A stretch of 12,372 nt of DNA from Thermoplasmata archaeon (GTDB lineage Archaea > Thermoplasmatota > Thermoplasmata > Thermoplasmatales > Thermoplasmataceae), in the NCBI GenBank assembly GCA_021845325.1, contig JAKBRR010000015.1, forward strand, positions 1 to 12,372. Reading direction: 5' to 3'. Positions 5,865-12,372 of the stretch are shown here, piece by piece. Position 1 is the stretch's first letter; each line of letters begins with the position of its first letter. Below the pieces are notes generated by a model. That model had not been told where the DNA came from. It worked only from the letters and a program-made list of their open reading frames with translations, and did not search any database. The position numbers and the translations under genes were made by a program.

Positions 5865-7766
5865 TTGCCCGATTATGTGTTAACTTGGAAAAACAAGAGA
5901 ACTGAAGTAGAGAAGATTCCTTTGCCTTTTCAAAAAGTAGAGACCATAAATTTGGCTAGAGCAAATGTGGACACACTAGCTAAATACCGACCTTACGACG
6001 AAAATGACTGGAAAAATAAGTTGATATGGGGGGACAATAAGTATATACTTGCTTCTTTGCTGTCTGAGTATTCTGGCAAAGTCAAACTAATCTACATAGA
6101 TCCACCATTTTTCACTGGAACGAATATGAACATGACAATAGATATTGGTGACCATGAAGCAGTAAAAGAACCATCCTCACTTGAAGAGGTGGCTTATAGA
6201 AATATGTGGAAAGACGGCCCAGATTCTTTTTTCCAGTATATCTATGACCGACTTGTAATTATGAAAGATCTTTTATCTAAAGACGGTAGTATCTGGGTAA
6301 GATTTGATTATCATTATTCTCATTATATTAAAGCAATCTTAGATGAGATTTTTGATTACGATAATTTTAGAAATGAGATAGTAGTTAATAGAACTAAAAA
6401 AATATTCGAAGGCATAAACCGATTTGCCACTGCAACAGACTCGTTGTTTTTTTATTCAAGAACCGATTCTTTGAGCTTTAACGGTTTTAAAAAAGAACGA
6501 ACTGAACAGAAATGGATACAAATGCATTCCCCTGGTATCCGATGGTCGAAATTAACTGGAAAACTGGAAGGCAGAATAAGTAGAAAAAATATCAAAGTTG
6601 AAAATGGAAAGGAGTATACAAGAGCTAGAATAATTCTAGGAAACGAAATGCTCCCTCCTGAGGGAAGACATTGGACATTCACCCAAGAAAGATTGGAGCA
6701 GTATGAGGAAGAGGGGAGGATAAGGATTAACCCCAATAATGGACGGGCGGAGTATCTAACCGCTAGCGAGGAGATTGTCGATTCTAATTGGACAGATATA
6801 CCTGGTTATTCATTCAGTACTGGCTATCCCACAGAAAACTCCGAACAGTTGCTTGAGAGAGTAATTCAATCGGCATCTAATCCTGGCGACATAGTTGCAG
6901 ATTTCTTCGCTGGATCTGGTACTACGGCGGCAGTTGCAGAAAGATTGGAGAGAAAATGGATCACATGCGACATAGGAAGGTTTTCTATCCACACTATTAG
7001 AAAAAGGATATTAGATATATCACAAAGCAAACCTTTTGATATTCTAAATCTTGGAAAGTACGAAAGACAAATCTGGGCTTCTGAAAACATCGGTACAACA
7101 TATAAGAATTACATAGACTTTATACTCGAACTCTACAAAGCAACGTCAGTGGATGGGATGAACAATATTAATGGAACCATTGCAGGACGAGCTGTCCACG
7201 TTGGTCCGGTAGATTATGCAGTAACCAGGGAGGAAATCCTTTCCGCAGCAGCAGACGCTAAGAGAGTTGGATTCAGATATCTTGATGTACTTGGCTGGGA
7301 GTGGGAAATGAACCTAAACGAAACAATATCTAAAGAAGTGAAAGACCAATTTGATTTAGGGCTCAGCCTAAAGATAATTCCAAGAGAAGTCATGGACAGG
7401 AGAGCAGTGGAAAGCGGGGAAATAGAATTCTTTGAGCTTGCCGCTTTGACAGCAGTAACTATAAAAAATAATAACAGAGTCAAAGTAAAGCTTGAGAATT
7501 TCATAATCCCCAACCCAGAAATGATTCCAGACTCCGTCTTTTCAAAGATTACACGGTGGAGTGATTTCATTGACTACTGGAGTATTGACTGGAATTACGA
7601 TGGTGAGTTTCATAATGAATGGCAGTCGTTTAGAACTAAGAGGGATAGAAAGCTCGCACTCGAATCACGAGAACATGTTTATGAGAAAGGGAAACACGCA
7701 ATTATGGTTAAGGTAATTGACATCTTTGGAAATGATACATCTACTGTTTTGGAAGTGGTAGTTTGA
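5865..7766 (+). CDS. mod: Type III restriction-modification methyltransferase (Mod)
   Basis: This 633-residue DNA methyltransferase is of the beta class, in which the catalytic motif precedes the AdoMet motif: IDPPF (motif IV, 78-82) comes before DFFAGSGTT (motif I, 346-354), with TENSEQLLERVI (323-334) in the place of motif X. The ~260 residues between them should contain the target recognition domain. DPPF-type beta enzymes in type III systems usually make N6-methyladenine, so that product is expected but not shown. It would protect host DNA and guide Res. The length is normal for Mod. A TTG start at 5865 is used, with GTGATG just upstream, 11 nt after the zinc-ribbon gene. The C-terminal ~150 residues (WSIDWNYDGEFHNEW...) match no motif I can name. 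Its stop overlaps the res start by TTGA. Confidence 0.92.
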   Translation: MPDYVLTWKNKRTEVEKIPLPFQKVETINLARANVDTLAKYRPYDENDWKNKLIWGDNKYILASLLSEYSGKVKLIYIDPPFFTGTNMNMTIDIGDHEAVKEPSSLEEVAYRNMWKDGPDSFFQYIYDRLVIMKDLLSKDGSIWVRFDYHYSHYIKAILDEIFDYDNFRNEIVVNRTKKIFEGINRFATATDSLFFYSRTDSLSFNGFKKERTEQKWIQMHSPGIRWSKLTGKLEGRISRKNIKVENGKEYTRARIILGNEMLPPEGRHWTFTQERLEQYEEEGRIRINPNNGRAEYLTASEEIVDSNWTDIPGYSFSTGYPTENSEQLLERVIQSASNPGDIVADFFAGSGTTAAVAERLERKWITCDIGRFSIHTIRKRILDISQSKPFDILNLGKYERQIWASENIGTTYKNYIDFILELYKATSVDGMNNINGTIAGRAVHVGPVDYAVTREEILSAAADAKRVGFRYLDVLGWEWEMNLNETISKEVKDQFDLGLSLKIIPREVMDRRAVESGEIEFFELAALTAVTIKNNNRVKVKLENFIIPNPEMIPDSVFSKITRWSDFIDYWSIDWNYDGEFHNEWQSFRTKRDRKLALESREHVYEKGKHAIMVKVIDIFGNDTSTVLEVVV

Positions 7767-10297
7767 CTTCGCCTTTTGAGGAATTACCTTCAAGACTTCC
7801 TACTACATCTCCTTTAGTTAATAAAATACGTCAAGAAGTAAAATCATGGCGTTCGGGAAATTACCAAGGAGCATCTAATACCACAAAAAGGCTATTGAAA
7901 TTCTGGTTCGATGAAGAGCATAATACTGAAAATGGCGAATTTCAGTATTATTACGCACAAAGAGAAGCTATAGAGAGTATTATTTACCTTTATGAAGTAA
8001 AAAAGCTTAGAAAGCTTGCAGAGTTAATTTTGAACTTCGATGAAACAAAAGGTGTTCCATACAATCCGCATGAGGATGTCTTTCCAAAGTACTGCTTCAA
8101 GATGGCAACCGGTTCTGGGAAAACTAAGGTAATGGCCCTGTCAATCGCTTGGAGTTATCTTAACAACATAATAGAAGGAAACAAGGAACTTCCTAGAAAC
8201 TTTCTGTTACTGGCCCCTAGTATAGCGGTCTATGAGAGATTAACCTCTGACTTTCAAGGAGGGAAAATATTTCAACAGGATCCTATAATTCCAAACGAAC
8301 TGAGAAGTTATTGGGATGTTGACACTGTTCTTGGTGATGAGGTAACTAGTAAAAGTTCAAAAGGCAGAATTTTCCTAACTAATATTCAAAAGCTTTATCA
8401 AAGAAATAACTCAGGGGTTAATCCTGTACAAGAATTAGTGGGAAAGGACCCCAGTGAATCATCTACAGCATATGAAAAAATATACTCGGAATTACTAAAT
8501 TTGGATAGTATCGGTGTAATAAACGACGAGGCTCATCATGTTTGGGATAGGGATTTACAATGGTCCAGTCTTATTGAGAATATCTATGATGATTTTGAGA
8601 AAAAAGATAAGAAATTTTGTTTTCAACTAGACTTTACGGCCACACCTAAAAGGCAGGATACTGGAAGTCTGTTTCAGTGGGTAGTTTCTGATTTTCCATT
8701 GGCTGACGCAATAAATTCTGGAGTAGTAAAGAAGCCAGTTATTGGAGATGTAAAAGGGCGAGAGGTAGACTCCGATGATGTTAGTGTCAGATATGGCGAT
8801 TATCTAGAAGCAGCAAGCAGAAGGTGGAAACACTACCACGACCATTTAAAAAAGGGAGATAGAAGAAACATCGGGGTTAACCCAATTGCTTTCTTCATGG
8901 CTAGCAGCACTGACGAGGCAGAACAATTATTTGAGTATCTTAACAAAAGGCCTGAATTTAAGGGAAAAGTATTGATGATTCATACAAATATGAAAGGTGA
9001 GGTAAAGAATGAAAAAGAATGGGAAAAACTAAGGAAAGAAACAAGAGAACTAGACAACTCAGAAAAATTCAGTGCTATAGTAAGTGTGCTAATGCTGAGA
9101 GAAGGATGGGATGTAAAGAACGTGACTGTTATAGTTGGATTGAGACCTTATACTTCAAAATCTGAAATACTTCCAGAGCAGACTTTAGGGAGAGGCCTTA
9201 GACTCATGTTTGGTCCGAACTCTGGTTTCAATGAAACCGTAGATGTCTTCGGTTCAACCTCATTCACAGAATATGTTGAAGAGGAACTGTTCAAACAGGG
9301 AGTAAAACTTGAACATTATGAACCGGGAAAAATGCCTAACATTACAAACATTTATGTCGATTTATTGAAAAAGGAGTGTAATTTCTGCATACCTGTCCCG
9401 ACACAGAAGTACCGGAGAGAAAATAAATCCATTCAAAATTTAGTCGTAGCGAATCTTCCAAAGGCAAATTTCCATTTAGACCTTCAATCATACCCAAGAT
9501 ACATAGAGGCTGAGGGTAGGGAAGCTCTTACTAATAAAAAGGTCTGGGAAGATGCGTGGGAAGCTACCATTCCTCAGAACTATGAATCTGTTATTGCATA
9601 TCTTTCCAAAATGATAAGCAAAGAGTCAAAAATCCCAACTAGAACTGCACAAATCATTCCTAAAGTGACGGAATACATAGAGAATTACTTATTTGACAAC
9701 GTGATAATTGAGGAGTACAAACAGGATCCTAGATTTTTGCTTGCAATATCAGAGCATAAGTCTGACCTAGTTAGAACATTCGTCTCTGCCATTAATACTA
9801 TGACCACAGAATCCAGAGAAATTACTATTACAGGAAACAGGAAATGTCTTTCATCCATAACTCCTTGGGTAACACGTAAGGAAACTTATGAACCTCGGAA
9901 GTGTATTTTGAATTTAATTGCCTATGCCAACGACTTTGAATATAGATTCTGTCGCTTTCTTGATAGAAGGGACAACGGGGTAACATCGTTCATTAAGAAT
10001 GACAGAAATTTGAACTTTTTCATAGAGTATGTAAACTCGAAAAATGGCATATCCTATTACCTTCCAGATTTTATAGTAAAGACCACTAGTGGCTATATTA
10101 TTGTAGAAACAAAAGGAAGGATTGATGAGGATGTTAAACTGAAAGACAGGAGGGCCTCTGAATGGTGCAACGATGTGACCAGAATGACAGGAGAATCGTG
10201 GCAATTCATCAGAGTTGACCAGGAGATCTACGATCGCATAGGAAATGTAAGTACAATTGAGGAATTGCTGAGAATTTTTAATGGAACTGAGAAATGA
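7763..10297 (+). CDS. res: Type III restriction enzyme, helicase-nuclease subunit (Res)
   Basis: This 844-residue SF2 translocase-nuclease shows ATGSGKT (Walker A, 115-121), DEAH (255-258), TATPK (292-296), REGWDVKNV (motif V, 446-454) and QTLGRGLR (motif VI, 473-480). Near the C-terminus PD (768-769) and ETK (782-784) form a PD-(D/E)xK endonuclease core. With Mod it would cleave unmodified DNA after ATP-driven motion. All catalytic motifs are present, so it should be functional, and the length is normal for the family. The TTG start is supported by GGAAGTGG just upstream and by the 4-nt TTGA overlap with the mod stop, a coupling that would help keep the two subunits balanced. The next gene overlaps its stop by ATGA. 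Confidence 0.93.
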   Translation: MTSPFEELPSRLPTTSPLVNKIRQEVKSWRSGNYQGASNTTKRLLKFWFDEEHNTENGEFQYYYAQREAIESIIYLYEVKKLRKLAELILNFDETKGVPYNPHEDVFPKYCFKMATGSGKTKVMALSIAWSYLNNIIEGNKELPRNFLLLAPSIAVYERLTSDFQGGKIFQQDPIIPNELRSYWDVDTVLGDEVTSKSSKGRIFLTNIQKLYQRNNSGVNPVQELVGKDPSESSTAYEKIYSELLNLDSIGVINDEAHHVWDRDLQWSSLIENIYDDFEKKDKKFCFQLDFTATPKRQDTGSLFQWVVSDFPLADAINSGVVKKPVIGDVKGREVDSDDVSVRYGDYLEAASRRWKHYHDHLKKGDRRNIGVNPIAFFMASSTDEAEQLFEYLNKRPEFKGKVLMIHTNMKGEVKNEKEWEKLRKETRELDNSEKFSAIVSVLMLREGWDVKNVTVIVGLRPYTSKSEILPEQTLGRGLRLMFGPNSGFNETVDVFGSTSFTEYVEEELFKQGVKLEHYEPGKMPNITNIYVDLLKKECNFCIPVPTQKYRRENKSIQNLVVANLPKANFHLDLQSYPRYIEAEGREALTNKKVWEDAWEATIPQNYESVIAYLSKMISKESKIPTRTAQIIPKVTEYIENYLFDNVIIEEYKQDPRFLLAISEHKSDLVRTFVSAINTMTTESREITITGNRKCLSSITPWVTRKETYEPRKCILNLIAYANDFEYRFCRFLDRRDNGVTSFIKNDRNLNFFIEYVNSKNGISYYLPDFIVKTTSGYIIVETKGRIDEDVKLKDRRASEWCNDVTRMTGESWQFIRVDQEIYDRIGNVSTIEELLRIFNGTEK

Positions 10298-10638
10298 CTT
10301 CCTGCTGTTACTGCGGTAGAACTCTATATTATCGCCCAAGCGTAAAGAGAGGCTGTGGATCATGGTGTTATTACAATAAAGGTCTTTGCAACTTTAACGA
10401 TAGTTATCAAGATGGGGCACCCAATAGGGAACCAGAAAGCCTCAAGAGTAAGGTCGTTAAGGGTTTGGTTAAGGGAGCAATTATAGGCGCTGCACTAGGT
10501 GTTACCTGGGTAGTTGCACATGTGGCTTGCATAATAACCGCCTTCATACATCACCACTATCACCTGAAATCAGCCGCTTCATCGGTCTATTCTGGGTTAA
10601 AGAATAGAACAGAGCGTAATAGACATCCGGTAAAGTAA
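10294..10638 (+). CDS. Cys-rich single-pass membrane protein in RM operon (114 aa)
   Basis: The 114-residue protein is unrecognised. Its N-terminal ~35 residues carry six cysteines (C4, C5, C7, C21, C25, C32), including CYCG, suggesting a small zinc finger or disulfide knot. A basic stretch then leads into one hydrophobic helix (~60-85: GAIIGAALGVTWVVAHVACIITAF), and a basic, His-rich tail follows (HHHYHLKS). With no signal peptide, the zinc-like part is probably cytoplasmic, although topology cannot be settled by eye. The ATG overlaps the res stop by ATGA, so it is translated in step with Res. Membrane proteins are not standard type III components. An accessory that anchors, senses or executes is possible but unproven. 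Confidence 0.75.
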   Translation: MTSCCYCGRTLYYRPSVKRGCGSWCYYNKGLCNFNDSYQDGAPNREPESLKSKVVKGLVKGAIIGAALGVTWVVAHVACIITAFIHHHYHLKSAASSVYSGLKNRTERNRHPVK

Positions 10639-10656
10639 GCAGCTATTTCCGGAACA

Positions 10657-10848
10657 ATGGAAACAACAAATGCAACGGGCATAGATGCGTTGTCATCTAA
10701 GTTGGGAAGTAAATTTACTGAGATCGTACATGAAAATTCTAACACCTCGTTGACATGGGCTGGTGAAATTAGGAAGGAAACGGGGAAAAGCATGCTCGAA
10801 CAGGGTTCCAGTGCCGTATTCGATTGGGGTTCTAAAGTGGTGATATAA
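10657..10848 (+). CDS. Small orphan protein in RM operon (63 aa)
   Basis: The protein has 63 residues, mostly polar, and no family is recognised. It has no Cys, no membrane helix and no known motif. The central part (SKLGSKFTEIVHENS) and the end (SAVFDWGSKVVI) could form amphipathic helices. It starts 18 nt after the membrane-protein gene with only a weak CGGA upstream, and its stop overlaps the next start in TAATG. Its place between tightly packed same-strand genes is the main evidence that it is real. Confidence 0.6.
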   Translation: METTNATGIDALSSKLGSKFTEIVHENSNTSLTWAGEIRKETGKSMLEQGSSAVFDWGSKVVI

Positions 10849-11156
10849 TGAGCGCAGAAGACATAAACGATAGAGATATGAATTTTTCAGAGAATTTTGT
10901 AATAATATCTTCAAGGAAAACTGACTTTTTAACCATATTCATTGAGAAGTTGAGGGCAGAAAATGAAGAAATTATCACTCCTAATGTTTTTTCTGAAATA
11001 GCGCACATCGTTGCTAAACTGGATCCCTTATTGTTTGTAAGCCAAAGAGAACTGGGAAAAGGGCGTCTTCACCTCGATACCTCAATAGAAGACCTAGATA
11101 GAGAGAAAATTGGGGAGGAAATAGCTAAGAAATTGAATGCAGATGAGGATATTTAG
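10848..11156 (+). CDS. Last gene of RM operon, unknown function (102 aa)
   Basis: The protein is acidic, soluble and unrecognised (102 residues). It seems largely helical, with FVIISSRKTDFLTIFIEKL near the N-terminus, VFSEIAHIVAKLDPLL in the middle and a charged C-terminal helix (REKIGEEIAKKL). No catalytic motif or Cys pair is visible. The start is well supported: GTGGTGAT lies 4 nt upstream and the ATG shares one base with the stop of the 63-residue gene (TAATG), so the two are probably coupled. Its stop is about 50 bp before the right inverted repeat, so it closes the unique segment of the element. It could be a partner of the 63-residue protein, a small two-gene module, or an RM accessory. 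Confidence 0.7.
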   Translation: MSAEDINDRDMNFSENFVIISSRKTDFLTIFIEKLRAENEEIITPNVFSEIAHIVAKLDPLLFVSQRELGKGRLHLDTSIEDLDREKIGEEIAKKLNADEDI

Positions 11157-11208
11157 GAAAGAGTGGAGTCGTCTGTTTCCCTTGAGAGATTATTGTGCAG
11201 TTCAGGAC

Positions 11209-11396
11209 CCCCTCAACAACTTGAAAAACCAGTAGTAGAGGCCTCCTAATAATATTGTTCAGGGGCAGTGCCTATATTGTTACTCTTTACAGCCATGATT
11301 ACTATTTTCTCCCCCTAGAAATAACAAGTAGAAAGTCACCCCACAACTTTTCTTTCTAGGAAGGCTATTTCACTTATTTTTCAAGTTGTTGAGGGG
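11209..11396. repeat. Perfect 20-nt inverted repeat with 148-nt spacer
   Basis: CCCCTCAACAACTTGAAAAA at 11209-11228 is the exact reverse complement of 11377-11396. The left duplication keeps both arms only in degenerate form (near 1430-1452 and 1263-1278), so symmetry was either preserved or restored on the right alone. The second arm runs directly into the small hairpin that follows. Possible roles are origin dyad, recombinase site or large RNA stem. Confidence 0.7.
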
Positions 11397-11420
11397 TGAA
11401 TTCCAGTAGTTTTTACCCCT
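11392..11420 (+). repeat. Hairpin with 9-bp arms and 11-nt loop (right repeat)
   Basis: AGGGGTGAA at 11392-11400 pairs with TTTACCCCT at 11412-11420, with one G-U in a plus-strand RNA. It is the counterpart of 1241-1269 in the left copy, with the same loop length. Confidence 0.5.
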
Positions 11421-11674
11421 GGACTTCAACGTGAAATAGAAATGAAAGTTCTTTGAAAATCTGAATTTTTAACGCTATCGAAGGCGGGTCACTTGATTCT
11501 TCGAACTTTAGAGAAACTGCAAAGTCATATAGGGAGTTTTTACGTAATAATATGCAACGCTAATGTTAGGAGTTAATATCTCGAAAATAGGGAAAAATAC
11601 ATTATTTCCATTGAAAATGTGGGTATAGAACAGATATGAGACATATACGTGAGCAATAACTGCATCCATATATT

Positions 11675-11683
11675 GTTTTATGG
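11675..11683 (+). promoter_or_regulatory. TATA-like box of right RHH/zinc gene
   Basis: GTTTTATGG is centred 24 nt before the GTG start at 11703, matching the left copy in place and spacing. It implies a leaderless GTG-start transcript. Confidence 0.5.
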
Positions 11684-11702
11684 CTGAAAAGAATGTCTAA
11701 TA

Positions 11703-12341
11703 GTGGCTAAGACCAGGCATTATCCGCCTTCCCAGTTGAGATATCAGATGGAGCATCCTCCTGTCACCGTGCACCTGAACAAGAAGGTGAAAGTAAACCT
11801 TGACAAAATAAAGGGCAGTAGGTCCTATGCACAGGTAATAATCGAGATTCTAAATGGTAGCTTTGACGTTGAAAAGGAAATAAAGTCATTACCTGTTAGC
11901 GAGGCCGTAATATCATATGTGCGGGGCTTCAAGGAGGCAGAATCACGTTACGCCGCTATGGGGGTATGCAAGAAATGTGGGAAAGAATGGACATTATGGA
12001 ACGACGGGAAATGTGATTTATATCACAAGACTGGGTCAAAACCTGATTTCTCGTATTTCAAGGATAGCGAATCGGCTGCAGTTGTCGGTGACGAAGATTT
12101 TGAGAAAGCTAAAGTCAAGCTTCCCAACATTGAAAAGCTAGCGTACAAAAATGGCAGAGCAAGGGGTTATAACGAGGGGTGGTCTGAGGGCTTTGATGAA
12201 GCAATTGATGATTACAGGATAACCTACCCATGCAGTGTTTGTGGGAAACCGATAGAAATGAAAACGGGAGATAATGACCACAAGGCTATGACTGAATACA
12301 TGAAAGAACATGGATGGCATCATGGAAATTGTGGAAAGTAG
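11703..12341 (+). CDS. Ribbon-helix-helix / zinc-site protein, right copy
   Basis: The 212-residue paralogue of the left-flank gene differs at about 20 positions. The RHH region is nearly unchanged (R27K, E31V, V36I), whereas changes cluster in the C-terminal 45 residues. The first zinc site is damaged: C89, C92 and C104 remain, but C107 is now Y107 (CDLYHK instead of CDLCHK), so the site may be lost or bind zinc less well. The second site (C177, C180, H207, C210) is intact. The start is GTG at 11703, because the position matching the left ATG is GTG and the upstream ATG at 11694 runs into a stop. An open full-length frame after this divergence suggests that the protein is still selected. It is transcribed outward, away from the RM operon. 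Confidence 0.85.
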   Translation: MAKTRHYPPSQLRYQMEHPPVTVHLNKKVKVNLDKIKGSRSYAQVIIEILNGSFDVEKEIKSLPVSEAVISYVRGFKEAESRYAAMGVCKKCGKEWTLWNDGKCDLYHKTGSKPDFSYFKDSESAAVVGDEDFEKAKVKLPNIEKLAYKNGRARGYNEGWSEGFDEAIDDYRITYPCSVCGKPIEMKTGDNDHKAMTEYMKEHGWHHGNCGK

Positions 12342-12347
12342 GGGGAG

Positions 12348-12356
12348 TATTTAAAT
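12348..12356 (+). promoter_or_regulatory. Outward-facing TATA box at right edge
   Basis: TATTTAAAT follows the stop of the right RHH gene exactly as in the left repeat, and is followed by CAATGAACAGTA at the window end. A further gene starting just beyond the window is likely. By analogy with the left flank it could be a second integrase-like or CcdA-like ORF. Confidence 0.5.
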
Positions 12357-12372
12357 CCTTCAATGAACAGTA

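Larger units (their letters stand above)
11157..11702. other. Gene-free conserved region in right repeat
   Basis: No convincing gene lies in these ~546 bp. From about 11206 onward the stretch is the counterpart of the left noncoding region. The best-kept blocks are 11257-11335 (with GTTACTCTTTACAG and a TAGAAATAACAAGTAGAAA segment), 11397-11550 and 11590-11690. It also contains the 20-nt dyad at 11209/11377 and a hairpin at 11392. No clear T-rich terminator for the RM operon is visible after 11156. Confidence 0.6.
11206..12365 (+). repeat. Right copy of ~1.16 kb inverted duplication
   Basis: This is collinear with the minus strand of 293-1453: inner noncoding region, TATA-like box, 212-codon gene, stop, and outward-facing TATTTAAAT box ending in CAATG. 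A 2-nt deletion separates the copies just after the gene stop. The window ends 7 nt later, so the outer limit and any target duplication cannot be seen. No transposase lies within or between the repeats. Confidence 0.9.

Noticed and set aside
293..12365. Composite transposon bounded by insertion sequences
   Set aside because: The flanking genes are RHH/zinc-site proteins without DDE, HUH or serine recombinase motifs, and no short terminal repeats or target duplications are visible.

Overview
The window looks archaeal. It is AT-rich, AGA/AGG/ATA codons are common, several genes have a TATA-like box about 24-25 nt before the start codon (leaderless-type promoters), downstream operon genes carry GGTGAT-like Shine-Dalgarno sites, and the tRNA has no encoded CCA. 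A thermoplasmatal euryarchaeon is my best guess, but nothing here fixes the taxon. The content is that of an integrated plasmid or plasmid-like element.

Left edge (1-300): a tRNA-Thr(GGT) gene is overlapped on the opposite strand by a small ORF. The ORF has a ribbon-helix-helix/CcdA-like N-terminus and its tail is simply the antisense of the tRNA. This is the layout expected of the int(N) half of an SSV-type integrase split by integration into the tRNA. No int(C) or second att copy lies in the window.

Flanks (about 293-1453 and 11206-12365): one roughly 1.16 kb block occurs twice in inverted orientation. Each copy holds a 212-residue ribbon-helix-helix plus zinc-site protein gene transcribed outward, and about 500 bp of conserved upstream noncoding DNA with dyads and hairpins. 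The two proteins differ at about 20 residues, and the right copy has lost one zinc-site cysteine.

Replication block (1475-5588): a 324-residue winged-helix-like protein on the minus strand diverges, across a region with repeated TAGTATCA motifs, from a rightward operon. The operon encodes a 56-residue AbrB/SpoVT-type DNA-binding protein, an 840-residue fusion of primase-polymerase and D5-like SF3 helicase, and a 106-residue orphan. All junctions overlap, which suggests a translationally coupled replication and copy-control unit.

Restriction block (5656-11156): one rightward operon behind a clear TATA box encodes a 65-residue zinc ribbon, a type III Mod methyltransferase, a type III Res helicase-nuclease, a 114-residue Cys-rich single-pass membrane protein, and two small orphans of 63 and 102 residues. 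Mod and Res should form a defence or addiction module. The extra genes are locked to it by overlaps and may be unrecognised accessories. This block looks more AT-rich than the replication block, which suggests separate acquisition.
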